Assembly: GCA_963803025.1 (NCBI GenBank)
Contig: CAWDKZ010000012.1
Span: 124,001 to 188,000, forward strand
Length of the DNA: 64,000 nt
Reading direction: 5' to 3'
DNA from: Bog-793 sp963803025
Lineage (GTDB): Bacteria > Actinomycetota > Acidimicrobiia > Acidimicrobiales > Bog-793
Part shown: positions 34,710 through 43,206 of the stretch, one piece after another
How the letters are laid out: the number at the start of each line of letters is the position of its first letter
Numbering within the stretch: position 1 is the first letter of the stretch
The notes under the pieces: generated by a model
The model's database searches: none
What the model was told of the DNA's origin: nothing
What the model saw: only the letters and a program-made list of their open reading frames with translations
Made by a program: the position numbers and the translations under genes

Positions 34710-35015
34710 CTACCGAGACGACTTCTTGGCAGCTCTCACTGACGCCGGAGACTTCTTGGACCTGGCGCCTCTTACTGGCGCAGAAGCCTTCTTGGCCCCG
34801 GCGGTATTCGCTGACGCGGAGACTTTCCTGGCGGAGGGCACCTTTACCTTGCCGATGACAGTCATCGACCCGGAAGCAGGCACGATCGTCGACTCCTCGC
34901 CCGTCGACCACCTGACGTGAAGGAGCTGCCCGATGACGCGAGTCACGACGCCATCGCGTGAGGCCCCACCGACCTTCGTGGATTGGACACGAACGCGATC
35001 ACCGACATCTGGCAT
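34710..35015 (-). CDS. DUF1918 domain protein with basic tail
   Basis: 101 residues from ATG 35015 (AGGGGAAG upstream). Residues 1-50 (VGDRVRVQSTKVGGASRDGVV, then VRWSTGEESTIVP) form the small SH3-like DUF1918 barrel common in Actinomycetota. The remainder is a Lys/Ala/Ser-rich tail (KKASAPVRGARSKKSP) that could contact nucleic acid. The role is unknown. The tail resembles those of histone-like actinobacterial proteins. Confidence 0.65.
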   Translation of the reverse strand: MPDVGDRVRVQSTKVGGASRDGVVTRVIGQLLHVRWSTGEESTIVPASGSMTVIGKVKVPSARKVSASANTAGAKKASAPVRGARSKKSPASVRAAKKSSR

Positions 35016-35089
35016 GGGTCGCTTCCCCTGGTGAGGAACTTGGAGTGACACTCGTGTTCGAACCCTACTCTTCGACACCGTGACACGCG

Positions 35090-35220
35090 GGTGGTCTCGG
35101 GCCACGAGTCGCGGAGTGCGGCCCGGTACCGCGCCCGATTCGGCGTTATGCGCGGCCAAGCCACCCGCCCGTTCGCGCCCGTGGAGCGCCCGACACGAAG
35201 CGACGAATCGCATTTGCCAA
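35090..35220 (+). repeat. Second orphan piece of scar-associated sequence
   Basis: GGCGTTATGCGCGGCCAAG followed by CCCGTTCGCGCCCGTG(G)AGCGCCCG matches the segment at 23560-23655, and in part the distal arms of the scars. No tRNA sequence is attached. Confidence 0.5.
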
Positions 35221-35415
35221 GTCAAGGCGCTCGACTGCCTCGCGTTGAGCAACCCGCACGACCTGGCGGTAGCGCACGCGGCCATGGAGCTGGCGCTCGA
35301 GGATACGCACTTCGTGGCGGAGCACCATCTGCTTGATGTCCTTGTCGAACCCAGTTCGGCACAAAGCCAGCGACGGGGAGCCGGCAGAGGCGAGGTGGCT
35401 GAGCGAGAGGGCCAT
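35146..35415 (-). pseudogene. Transposase N-terminal remnant
   Basis: From ATG 35415 the frame reads LALCRTGFDKDIKQMVLRHEVRILERQL, which resembles the N-terminal leader of IS481/IS3-like transposases of Actinomycetota (DKDIELLVLRHEL-type). Similarity fades after about 60 residues and no DDE core follows. It overlaps the orphan repeat piece, consistent with a recombination junction. Confidence 0.35.
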
Positions 35416-35567
35416 GGTCGATGATCTCCCACCGCGTTGAGGAGAACCACTCAGCGACCTGATCGAGGTTCTGGCGCCCTTGATCTCGTACACGGTCGAT
35501 GGTGCGAGACAGTCTCAATGGTGACTGGGGAACGGCGCGAACGGTGAGTAGTGGGTGGAGCAGTAGA

Positions 35568-35585
35568 CTTGTAAGAACCTACAAG
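35568..35585 (+). promoter_or_regulatory. Short hairpin in the cold-shock leader
   Basis: CTTGTA-AGAACC-TACAAG is a perfect 6-bp stem about 70 bases upstream of the cold-shock start. Cold-shock mRNAs often carry structured leaders that change with temperature; whether this one does is unknown. Confidence 0.3.
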
Positions 35586-35653
35586 CTGCATGAAGCCGGG
35601 TTCGACCTTGGATTCCGCGCTTTGATGTGCAGGGAATGCAAGGGGTACCAACA

Positions 35654-35857
35654 ATGACTGTCGGTTCTGTAAAGTGGTTCAACGCGGAGAAGGGTTTCGG
35701 ATTCATCACCCCCGATGACGGTGGAGCAGACGTCTTCGTCCACCACTCCGCGATTCAAACGGAAGGTTACCGGGATCTATCGGAGGGCCAACGGGTCGAG
35801 TTCGAAGTCACCCAAGGGCAAAAGGGCTTGCAAGCAAGCAACGTGCGATCCGTCTGA
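35654..35857 (+). CDS. cspA: Cold-shock protein, CspA family
   Basis: 67 residues from ATG 35654: VGSVKWFNAEKGFGFITPDD contains RNP1 (KGFGFI), and VFVHHSAI is RNP2. The rest of the five-stranded OB fold (QRVEFEVTQGQKGLQASNV) is complete. It binds single-stranded RNA and DNA as a chaperone. An in-frame ATG at 35627 gives a nine-residue extension that is not typical. Confidence 0.95.
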   Translation: MTVGSVKWFNAEKGFGFITPDDGGADVFVHHSAIQTEGYRDLSEGQRVEFEVTQGQKGLQASNVRSV

Positions 35858-35883
35858 ATCGAGGAGAACACATCGAGGGCTCT

Positions 35884-36376
35884 CCATGGCTGAAAGTTCG
35901 CCGCAAAAGCTGAGGGCGAAGAAGTCGAACCGGTTGCTGAAGGATCCAGCGCGCCGACTACGAGATCGCGCCCGGTCTGAAAGAGCTCCGAGATTCGACG
36001 GTGCACCCTGCCTAGGGGGAAGGGCAGTCAATCCGAACACGGGCGCGCTAGAAGGCCCCCTCGCGACGAGTCTTTTCGGCCGCCGCGAACGCCACGACGC
36101 GACACCGATCAGGACGTCCTCGCGCTTCGCGAAGAGGGTCGCTCCTTCTCGGCAATCGCGCGTCAACTTGGTGTAAGGCGGGCAAAAGACGTCTACGCCA
36201 CCTTTCACCGCACACTGGCGTCTCGTCCTGAGGGCGAGAGGGGAGAGCTCGTGTGTCGTGAACTCGAACGCCTCGCAGTCCTCGAGGTCCGCATCCGCTC
36301 GAGGGACGCCACATCACCGGAGAAGTTGGCCCGTCGCCTAGAAGCACTTGAGCACATGCGCCGAGACCTCCACTAG
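35884..36376 (+). pseudogene. Decayed small HTH protein
   Basis: The last frame, closing with TAG at 36374-36376, encodes a convincing domain: DQDVLALREEGRSFSAIARQ, LGVRRAKDVYATFHRTL and a helical tail ERLAVLEVRIRSRDATSPEK. This looks like an Hfq-independent small HTH of the Actinomycetota type, but no ATG/GTG opens it. Upstream, an ATG at 35886 begins another frame, and a third frame (KFAAKAEGEEVEPVAEGSSAP) also looks coding before a stop. At least two frame changes would be needed to join them. It lies 9 bp after cspA on the same strand. Confidence 0.4.
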
Positions 36377-36671
36377 GGTCTCGAATCCATTTGCCACCGT
36401 CGATGCATTCGCTACCTCGAAGGTGTCGACCGGCAGCCATCGAATCGTCGCAATCGGTCTTGCGACCGATAGATGATCAGCGCCAACGCGACCATCACGC
36501 CCTTTGGCTGCCGTTCGCACCGATGTATGGAGACGCTTCGCGAGACGGCAACTGACCTCCGCGACCTGATGTCGCCGACCTGTACCCGTGACGCTCTGGT
36601 GTGTCGAGGCCTGCCAGATTCATCGCGCGTGAACGGCAGTAGACTTAATTTTCTCGACCGGGGACGATCGA

Positions 36672-36702
36672 GGAGGCCGGCGGCTTCTACGGGTCGGCCT
36701 CC
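36672..36702 (+). terminator. Strong GC hairpin upstream of the sigma factor gene
   Basis: GGAGGCCG and CGGCCTCC form an 8-bp perfect stem around a 15-base loop. No T-tract follows, so it may be an intrinsic-like terminator for the preceding unit or a leader structure of the sigma gene 95 bases downstream. Confidence 0.35.
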
Positions 36703-36797
36703 GTAACTCGCCGAGCTTCGGCGGTTGGCTCTTTGCGCCGGTTGTTTCATCCGCTCGCATCTCGCGAACGAGAGATCGCACTGAAAGCGGAAGAACC

Positions 36798-37736
36798 GTG
36801 GCAAACGTGCGTGTCGAGCGCGACGAGGAGGACCTCGTCCGGCTGTACCTCCACGACATCGGCCGGTACCCGCTGTTGACAAAGGACGATGAGGCACGCC
36901 TCGCCCAGACAATCGAAGCGCGATCTCAGGCCGGACAGGACCTTGTAGCGACGGAGACGACGCTCACCGCGCCGCGTCGCCGTGAGCTCAAGAGAGTCAT
37001 TCAGCGCGGGGACGACGCCCAGCGCACCTTCGTCCAGTCGAACCTCCGTCTCGTGGTCTCCATCGCGAAGAAGTACCAGGCGTCGGGCCTCCCGCTCCTC
37101 GACCTCATCCAGGACGGCAACCTCGGCCTGATCCACGCGGTCGAGAAGTTCGACTGGCGCAAGGGCTTCAAGTTCTCGACGTACGCCACGTGGTGGATCC
37201 GCCAAGCGATCACCCGCGGCATCGCCAACACCGAGCGCACGATCCGTCTCCCGGTCCATGCCGGCGACCTCGTGAGGCTCGTGCAGAAGGCACAAGGACA
37301 ACTCCAGGCAAAGCTCGGCCGCTCCGCGACGCTCGCAGAGCTCGGGATCGAGGTGGGCCTGACCGAGGAGAAAGTTGCAGAGGTTCTCCGCTTCCGGGTC
37401 GAGCCCTTGTCACTCTCGGAGCCACTTCGTGAGGATGGGGATGCTGAACTCGGTGACGTTGTTGAAGACCGCCTGGCAGAGTCGCCATTTGAAGCCGCCG
37501 CGACGGCCCTCCTCCCGGGTGAGATCGGGCACCTGCTCGCCCCGCTCGACGAGCGCGAGCGGGAGATCCTCCGGCTGCGATTTGGTCTCGACCGCGGAGA
37601 GCCACGAACGCTCGAAGAGGTCGGGAAGCACTTCAATCTCACCCGCGAACGGATCCGACAGATCGAGGCTCGCGCGATGAGCAAACTTCGTCATCCCACA
37701 AGCGACACTGGCGCACGCGATCTGCTTACGCTCTGA
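36798..37736 (+). CDS. RNA polymerase sigma factor, group 2 (HrdB/SigB-like)
   Basis: 312 residues from a GTG start. Region 1.2 (VRLYLHDIGRYPLLT), region 2 (NLRLVVSIAKKYQASGLPLL, IQDGNLGLIHAVEKFDW, KFSTYATWWIRQAITRGI), region 3 (LGRSATLAELGIEVGLTEEK) and region 4 (LDEREREILRLRFGL, TLEEVGKHFNLTRERIRQIE) are all intact. There is no region 1.1. It is therefore a non-essential relative of the principal sigma factor that should read similar promoters under stress or stationary conditions. No anti-sigma factor gene is adjacent. Confidence 0.92.
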   Translation: MANVRVERDEEDLVRLYLHDIGRYPLLTKDDEARLAQTIEARSQAGQDLVATETTLTAPRRRELKRVIQRGDDAQRTFVQSNLRLVVSIAKKYQASGLPLLDLIQDGNLGLIHAVEKFDWRKGFKFSTYATWWIRQAITRGIANTERTIRLPVHAGDLVRLVQKAQGQLQAKLGRSATLAELGIEVGLTEEKVAEVLRFRVEPLSLSEPLREDGDAELGDVVEDRLAESPFEAAATALLPGEIGHLLAPLDEREREILRLRFGLDRGEPRTLEEVGKHFNLTRERIRQIEARAMSKLRHPTSDTGARDLLTL

Positions 37737-37742
37737 TCGACC

Positions 37743-38111
37743 TCAAGCACACCCGCCCCTGCGAAAAGCATCAGCCGGGGGTCGATAGAAGCCCCCGCCA
37801 CGGAGAAGGCCCGGACGTGCACATCGGTGCCGCTCTTCGCGGAGCCGTTCGAGCAGCCCGCGCTCGATCGGGTCGAGAATCTCCAGCTCGACGGCTACTG
37901 CTAACAGCTGGGACTCGATCTCCTGCATCTGACGAATTGCACCGGGGTTGGCATCGCCCAGAGCGCGACCCTGGCCGACACGATTGGCTGCGACAGCAGC
38001 CGCGTCGCTGCCATCGGACGCCAGCCGTTCGAACTTCTCGACCAGGTCGATCACAAAGCCCCCCAGGTGGCGACAACTGCCGCCCGCTGGGCGCCGGCGT
38101 CGTGGCACCAC
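37743..38111 (-). CDS. Hypothetical helical protein
   Basis: About 120 residues. The middle (FVIDLVEKFERLASDGSDA, then AIRQMQEIESQLLAVAVELE) is clearly helical and protein-like. The ends are Arg/Pro-rich and probably not native, so the true limits are uncertain and an upstream frame change is possible. No family is recognised. It lies tail-to-tail with the sigma factor gene. Confidence 0.3.
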   Translation of the reverse strand: MVPRRRRPAGGSCRHLGGFVIDLVEKFERLASDGSDAAAVAANRVGQGRALGDANPGAIRQMQEIESQLLAVAVELEILDPIERGLLERLREERHRCARPGLLRGGGFYRPPADAFRRGGCA

Positions 38112-38325
38112 AGCGCCTCATCGACGAAGGGACGAACATCGGGGTGCCAAACCCGAACCGCCAGTGCTTCGGGGCCTCGCACAGACCAGCGTGCCACAGG
38201 CGCGCCGTGGCTCGATGCTCAGGCCAAGACCCATCGAGGACAGGCCACCTGAGCGCCACCCCTCTGAGCGGCAGTTCTCGACACACCGGCACGACCCGTC
38301 GGTGACTAAGGCAGGGTGGACGAAT

Positions 38326-39171
38326 TCATCCCCGCTGGAGGCACACGACGATCGTCCCCGGCCCAAGGTGCGCGCCAGCAACTGGACCCATGTAGGCCGT
38401 GATGGTCTTCTCCGGGGGGAAGACGGGCTTTAGCAGAGCGAGGAACGCGTCGACGTCTTCTGCATCGGCGTGGATGATGGCGAGTTTGCGGATGGGAAGC
38501 GCAGCAGCCACTCTGTCCGCGAGGTAGCGGAGGGATCTCGCGCGCGTCCGTTGACGCGACTCACCTTCGATGACGCCATTTCTCAATCCGACGATCGGTT
38601 TGATCGAGAACAACGAGCCGATAAAGGCCTGCGCGGAGCCGATGCGGCCACCTCGATGGAGGTATTCGAGGCTATCCACGGTCCCGAAGGCCTCGAGGCT
38701 CGCAATCTCGGCACTCACCGCGTTACAGAGCGCATCGAGGTCGTTGATCTCGCGCGCTCTTTCTGCGGCGTCCAACACCAATAACCCCTCGCCCATCGTC
38801 CCAAAGCGCGAATCGATGACGCGAACCGAAATGTCTCCCTTTGCTTCGTTTGCTCCCGAGCACGCTGCCTGAAAGGTGCCGGACAACGAAGACGAGAGTG
38901 TCACGCAGCAGACCCCGTTAAAGCCCTCGTCGCGAGCGCGACGGAAGGCTTGTGTAAACGCGCCGGGAGAGGGTGCCGCCGTCTTGGCGATGGCGCCAGT
39001 GGCACGCACGCGGCGCCAGAACTCCTCTGGGGTGGCCCTGGTGAGATCCTCGGTGCCGAGTCGAACGTCAAGTGGCACCACGTCGATGTCGAATGCAACG
39101 AGGAGATCACTCGGGATGTCGCTCATGCTGTCAGTCACGACCTTGATACCGGCCACCGCTTCCCCCTGCAT
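38326..39171 (-). CDS. DegV family fatty-acid-binding protein
   Basis: 281 residues. The N-terminal EDD fold opens with IKVVTDSMSDIPSDLL and includes KTAAPSPGAFTQAF, where the Ser binds the carboxylate, then VCCVTLSSSLSGTFQAA and IDSRFGTMGEGLLVLDA. The C-terminal half has YLHRGGRIGSAQAFIGSLFSIKPI. All core motifs of DegV/FakB-type proteins are present. FakB homologues deliver fatty acids to a DhaK-like kinase; no such kinase is adjacent, so a partner elsewhere is assumed. Confidence 0.92.
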   Translation of the reverse strand: MQGEAVAGIKVVTDSMSDIPSDLLVAFDIDVVPLDVRLGTEDLTRATPEEFWRRVRATGAIAKTAAPSPGAFTQAFRRARDEGFNGVCCVTLSSSLSGTFQAACSGANEAKGDISVRVIDSRFGTMGEGLLVLDAAERAREINDLDALCNAVSAEIASLEAFGTVDSLEYLHRGGRIGSAQAFIGSLFSIKPIVGLRNGVIEGESRQRTRARSLRYLADRVAAALPIRKLAIIHADAEDVDAFLALLKPVFPPEKTITAYMGPVAGAHLGPGTIVVCLQRG

Positions 39172-39432
39172 GGTGCCTTAGGGCCTTGGAGACACCGGCC
39201 CAATCAAGTACCGCGTACCGATCGAAAACGGTAGCGCGATGGTCAGAAGCTACTTGGTGGCTGGTACCTGGGCCACGGTCCCGGTGGGCTGGTTGGGCAC
39301 GCCGTCGCGGACACCCGAGCTGTGGCGACTGCGCGCTTAACAACGTCTGCCCCAAATGATCGATCGAGACGACAGCGTCCGAGGCATGTAACGCGACCTG
39401 GCAGCACCGTCTCGACGCGCTACGCGCCCGTG

Positions 39433-39645
39433 GCGCGCCCGAGCCATCGTTTGAGGGTGCCACAGGCTTCCCGAATAGCCTCTGACCTGGGCTTCTTTTG
39501 GTGGAGGTGAGCGGACTCGAACCGCCGACTTCCACGTTGCGAAAATGGATCGCCGCAACCATGCGAACAGGACTTACGCGAATTCACCACTTCTCGCTTG
39601 CGGCAGGATGCGGTAGTTCAGACGCGCCCGTCCGCGCCCGTCGAG
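39433..39645 (-). repeat. tRNA-Ala 3'-half scar 4 with duplicated 3' flank
   Basis: 39499-39543 is an exact copy of tRNA-Ala from the encoded CCA to the anticodon loop, followed by the common arm to about 39645. Uniquely, the 66 bases before it (39433-39498: GAGGGTGCCACAGGCTTCCC, then CTCTGACCTGGG) also match the native 3' flank of the intact gene (47343-47408) with a few substitutions. The scar therefore keeps the tRNA's own downstream sequence. Confidence 0.85.
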
Positions 39646-39828
39646 CGCCCGGAGCCGAGAGGGCAATTCATCCCCGTCGCGACACTCAACTCAGCCGCCT
39701 GGTCTGCCGCACAGATCCGGCGTTTCGGGGCAGAGGAGTCCCGTCACGCGGTGAGCGGTAGGGGACGGTCACTCAGCGCGAAGAAGCGCGAAGAGGTCGC
39801 CCGCATGGCGTCACTATGATCCAGCGCC

Positions 39829-40320
39829 GTGACCGACGTGGATTGTGCACTCTGTAACGTTCCCGCGGTCGATGCCGACTTCGGGAGGGTCGAGGTCTGG
39901 CGGGACTCTCTCTGGAGGCTCACCACGAGCATGGGCCCGGGTGATCCGACCCCCGGCTTCTCCTACCTTGAGCCCCTGCGGCACATCCGGTACGTGCACG
40001 AGCTCGGCGGCGAGGAGTCGGCCACCTTCGGACCAGTGCTCGCGCGTTGCGCCGCGGCGCTGAAGGAGGCGACGAGCGCAGAACTGGTGTACGTGTACAT
40101 CTTTGGGGGAGGGATCCCGCACCTCCACGTACACCTTGCCCCCCACGTCGCCGGCGACGCCCTGAACGAGTCGATCCTGCAGGGTGAGTTCGAGAAGCGG
40201 CCGCTTCCCTCCGGTGGCGTCGCCATCGTGAGCAAAGACTTCCCCGAAGTGCCCGAAAAGGAGCTCGCCCGCGTAGCCGACCGCGTCAGGGAGCTGCTGA
40301 TCGCCACGCCGAGGGATTGA
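39829..40320 (+). CDS. HIT family (histidine triad) protein
   Basis: 163 residues from GTG 39829. It begins CALCNVPAVDADFGRVEVW, a Cys-x2-Cys start typical of HIT proteins that bind zinc, and carries the catalytic triad in PHLHVHLAPH. The C-terminus is helical. HIT enzymes hydrolyse nucleoside phosphoramidates or dinucleotides; the substrate is unknown. It lies just right of scar 4. Confidence 0.8.
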   Translation: MTDVDCALCNVPAVDADFGRVEVWRDSLWRLTTSMGPGDPTPGFSYLEPLRHIRYVHELGGEESATFGPVLARCAAALKEATSAELVYVYIFGGGIPHLHVHLAPHVAGDALNESILQGEFEKRPLPSGGVAIVSKDFPEVPEKELARVADRVRELLIATPRD

Positions 40321-40648
40321 CAACGCGGTGCCCCTACCCGACCGCGCCCGCGCCGTCCCGAGCCCAGGGGCGCACTGAGCCGGCGTCATGCATGGCGTCT
40401 GCCTCCGAATCGAAGCGGATTCGAGGTTCAGGTGTCGGACCGGTAGCTCGAGCGGAACGCCTGGCGTTTCGTACACCTACCCGGCGATCAGTGACACCCT
40501 CGCCGTAGTTCGTCGGCTCGCATTCTCGGGCAGTTGACCTCGAAGCTGAGATCGTCGACAGCGAGTGTCGAGGCATAGTTTTTGGTGAGGTGGCGGAGCA
40601 CGATCTGGCTCTTCGCCCGTCTTACTTTCGGGCGAGTGAGCAGTTCGC
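40321..40648. other. Intergenic, nothing supported
   Basis: Convergent spacer between the HIT gene and the LiaF-like gene. No hairpin with a T-tract or coding frame was recognised. Confidence 0.35.
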
Positions 40649-41110
40649 TCACTTGCCTTCGATTGACGTTGGAGCCGAGTCCTCGGTGGCTGTGCGTACC
40701 AACACGTCGCCTCGAAATGCGTGGCTGACGACGCGCACGACGCACGTTCGATGGTCCTCGGGAACGTCTGGCACATTGGAGCTCACATGGTTGGCGAGCG
40801 CTCGGCCGGTCAACTCGACTGCGGTCCCTTGCGGGATGACGACCTCGATGTCGCGCAGCAGCGCGTAGGCACGAAGTTCAACGAACGCCGGCAGGCTCCA
40901 CGTCCTTCCGAGGTCGACGACGACGTCGCCCAACAGCGCGATTGCGACGAGCGTTTCTTCGACATCCCAGGACCGAGCGCGAGCGCCCTTGTGTAACCAC
41001 CCGCCCTCGAAGACGGGCTCGAGACCGAGCAGCCACCGTCGGCGTGCCCTTGGCGGCGAGGCGATCCGGTCCGATTCGCTGTCTATGACAGTCACTGTAC
41101 TAGGTAGCAT
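40649..41110 (-). CDS. LiaF-like C-terminal domain protein
   Basis: About 150 residues. The region VEETLVAIALLGDVVVDLGR, then VIPQGTAVELTGRALANHVS and VSHAFRGDVLVRT, follows the beta-solenoid-like LiaF/DUF2154 C-terminal domain (IALLGDVVIDL and G-V-P-G-V-V type repeats). It lacks the N-terminal DUF1707 helix and membrane segments, so it is the soluble domain alone. The ATG at 41110 would place the candidate operator inside the gene; GTG 41095 is an alternative. It is divergent from a MarR gene that probably controls it. Confidence 0.55.
   Translation of the reverse strand: MLPSTVTVIDSESDRIASPPRARRRWLLGLEPVFEGGWLHKGARARSWDVEETLVAIALLGDVVVDLGRTWSLPAFVELRAYALLRDIEVVIPQGTAVELTGRALANHVSSNVPDVPEDHRTCVVRVVSHAFRGDVLVRTATEDSAPTSIEGK
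41079..41098 (+). promoter_or_regulatory. Overlapping palindromes between divergent LiaF-like and marR genes
   Basis: CTGTC-TAT-GACAG (41079-41091) and ACAGT-C-ACTGT (41088-41098) share four bases. They sit 19 bases before the marR start and at the start of the opposite gene, the expected place for a MarR autoregulatory operator. Confidence 0.4.
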
Positions 41111-41116
41111 TATGGG

Positions 41117-41605
41117 ATGCGAGCGGAGAACGCAGGGCGAGGCCTCGCGAGAAGGCCAGGATTTCTACTGTCTCGGGTTGGCACGTCCGTTCAGGCAGGC
41201 TTCAAGAACGTGCTCGCGGTCTGTCAGCTACGACCGTTGCACTTCTTGGTACTGACGGCGCTAAGGGAGTCGGGCGTTTCGTCACAGCAGGAGTTGTGCC
41301 GTTCGCTCGGGGTTGATAGCGGCAACATGGTTGACTTGATCGATTGGCTCGAGGAATTGCTATACGTGAAACGCTCTCGAGACCGCACTGACCGGCGACG
41401 CTATGCCTTGACGATCACGGAGGACGGGCGTGCGGCTCTCGACCAGATCATGTCTTCGGTCGAGGAGTTTGACAGCAAATTCCTGGCAGCGTTGACAGCG
41501 AAGGAGCAGCGCCAGTTGGCGGACCTCCTAGCCAAGCTCTATGCAGGCACCCCCGAGGCTCGCGGTGAAGGCTTCATCGCCACGACGCCGCCCGTCACCT
41601 ATTAG
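41117..41605 (+). CDS. MarR family transcriptional regulator
   Basis: 162 residues. Winged-helix core: LRPLHFLVLTALRESGVSSQ, QELCRSLGVDSGNMVDLIDW as recognition helix, and wing RSRDRTDRRRYALTITEDG, with dimer helices at both ends. All normal MarR elements are present. The ligand is unknown. The divergent LiaF-like gene and the shared operator-like palindromes suggest it regulates an envelope-stress-related protein. Confidence 0.85.
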   Translation: MRAENAGRGLARRPGFLLSRVGTSVQAGFKNVLAVCQLRPLHFLVLTALRESGVSSQQELCRSLGVDSGNMVDLIDWLEELLYVKRSRDRTDRRRYALTITEDGRAALDQIMSSVEEFDSKFLAALTAKEQRQLADLLAKLYAGTPEARGEGFIATTPPVTY

Positions 41606-41874
41606 GCACGTATTAGGCACGCCGGGTTGGACCGACCTCCCGGCTCGACAGCAAGGTCAGCTCAGGACATGATCCGCTCCTCCTCAAGGGGCGTACTCGG
41701 CAGGAACCTTATGCACAAGAGTCTGCCGATTGTGAGTATCCCAAAACGCGCGCTCGTCGTTGCGCTTCCGGGTATCCCTCATGTGCCGTTACACGGGTGA
41801 TCTTTCAGGCTTCGGCTTCAACGATGCAACCACGTCCTGGCTCGCGTGTCCAACCTTTCGCGGGAGCTGCCCGG
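41606..41874. other. Spacer holding the left end of the dual-recombinase unit
   Basis: It begins with a short direct repeat (TTAGGCACG twice around 41605). It contains GTTACACGGGTGATC at 41788-41802, the inverted counterpart of the sequence at 44310-44324. No gene is seen. Confidence 0.5.
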
Positions 41875-43206
41875 TCAACTTTCCTTCGTCAATCCTTCAA
41901 CGAGTTCTTTGAAGATGTGGGCTCGCTCGAAGTCGGCGAGAGCTTCCGCGTTGTCGCGTTGGCGGCGAAGGATGGGCAGGAACTCCTCGTCGGTCTGAAA
42001 GAACCCGCAACCCTCGCAGATCGTCTGGTAACTGCAGTCGAGCTGCGCGGGGCGGGTGCAATGGCCGTCCGCCAACTGGCGACGGTGGGTCTGAGCGCCG
42101 AGGTCGTCGTCGACGCAAAGCGGGACGCCGACACTTTCGACGACCCGCGTGGCTCGGAAGTACTGCTCGGCGACAGAGTCGTTCGAGATGCGCGCATAGA
42201 CGAGCGTCATGCGCGGCGAACGGTGACCAAGCATCGCCGCGATCGCTTCGAGGCTCATTCCCCGGTTGATGCAATGCGTGGCGAGCGTGTGGCGCAGCTG
42301 ATGGGGGTGGACGTGGCCGATCCCGGCGCGCTTCGCGACCGACCCCACGTAGCGGTGGATCGTGCGACGGTCGAAGGGCTGTCCGTCGTTGCGCACCACC
42401 AGGAGCCCCGACGGGCTCGGGCCTCTTCGCTCTCGGTAGTCCTCGATCAGCTCGACGAGGACCGGGTGGAGCGGCACCGTCCGGTCGTTGTGGAGCTTTC
42501 CGATTGGGATCCGCAACCAGTGTTCGCCGCCGAGGCGGAACACCGCGTCGTCACGAAGGCCGCCGATCTCGCCGGCGCGCATCCCGGTGCGGGCGAGGAG
42601 CTCGACGATGAGTCGGCGGCGAAGGTTCGTGTCCTTGGCGAGCGTCGCCATGAACTTCGCGTAAGTCGGGTCGTCCAGAAAGCGCGGCAGCGGCTCGTCA
42701 GCCTTCGGGATGTCGCCGGCGAAGATCGGCACCTTGCGCGGGGCGTCGGGGTAGTCCCACTCGATGATGCGCTCGAAGAACGTGCGCAGCATCCCCAACT
42801 TGTGGCGAATCGTCGCCACCGAGGCGGGCTTGCCGGGGTCCTTGCCAGGCCGCTTGGCCAAGGCGAGCTTGTAGGACTCGATGTGGTGCCGTCCGATCCC
42901 GGCCACCGCGTCGCACGTTGGGTCGACCTCGATGAGGTGGTCACAGAAGACCCGGAGAGCGAGGTTGGCCGCCTCGACCGTGCCAGGCCTCGACGACACC
43001 GCGATCTGGTCGAGGTAGCTCGTCATCGTCGAGGCGATCCGTGGCGCCCTTTTTGAGATCTCGTCCCAGGTCAGCACCGGTGTGAAGCGGGGCACGGGCG
43101 GTGTGGGCATGCCGATGACACCGGGTGTCCTCGATCTCCTCGGAGCGGGGCGGGAAGGCACCTTTAGTGCAACGGGTGACGTCGTTGGCGCCGCGGCGCG
43201 ACTCAT
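41875..43206 (-). CDS. Tyrosine recombinase with Cys-rich C-terminal extension
   Basis: 443 residues from ATG 43206, which overlaps the stop of the first recombinase (ATGA). The N-terminal SAM-like domain is about 50-170. The catalytic domain has Arg in LLARTGMRAGEIGGL, His-x-x-Arg in HPHQLRHTLATHCI, His in MLGHRSPRMTLVYARI and the Tyr there. About 90 residues follow, including GHCTRPAQLDCSYQTICEGC, a likely zinc-binding knuckle. All catalytic residues are present. The Cys extension is seen in recombinases that work in pairs. Confidence 0.9.
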   Translation of the reverse strand: MSRAAAPTTSPVALKVPSRPAPRRSRTPGVIGMPTPPVPRFTPVLTWDEISKRAPRIASTMTSYLDQIAVSSRPGTVEAANLALRVFCDHLIEVDPTCDAVAGIGRHHIESYKLALAKRPGKDPGKPASVATIRHKLGMLRTFFERIIEWDYPDAPRKVPIFAGDIPKADEPLPRFLDDPTYAKFMATLAKDTNLRRRLIVELLARTGMRAGEIGGLRDDAVFRLGGEHWLRIPIGKLHNDRTVPLHPVLVELIEDYRERRGPSPSGLLVVRNDGQPFDRRTIHRYVGSVAKRAGIGHVHPHQLRHTLATHCINRGMSLEAIAAMLGHRSPRMTLVYARISNDSVAEQYFRATRVVESVGVPLCVDDDLGAQTHRRQLADGHCTRPAQLDCSYQTICEGCGFFQTDEEFLPILRRQRDNAEALADFERAHIFKELVEGLTKES

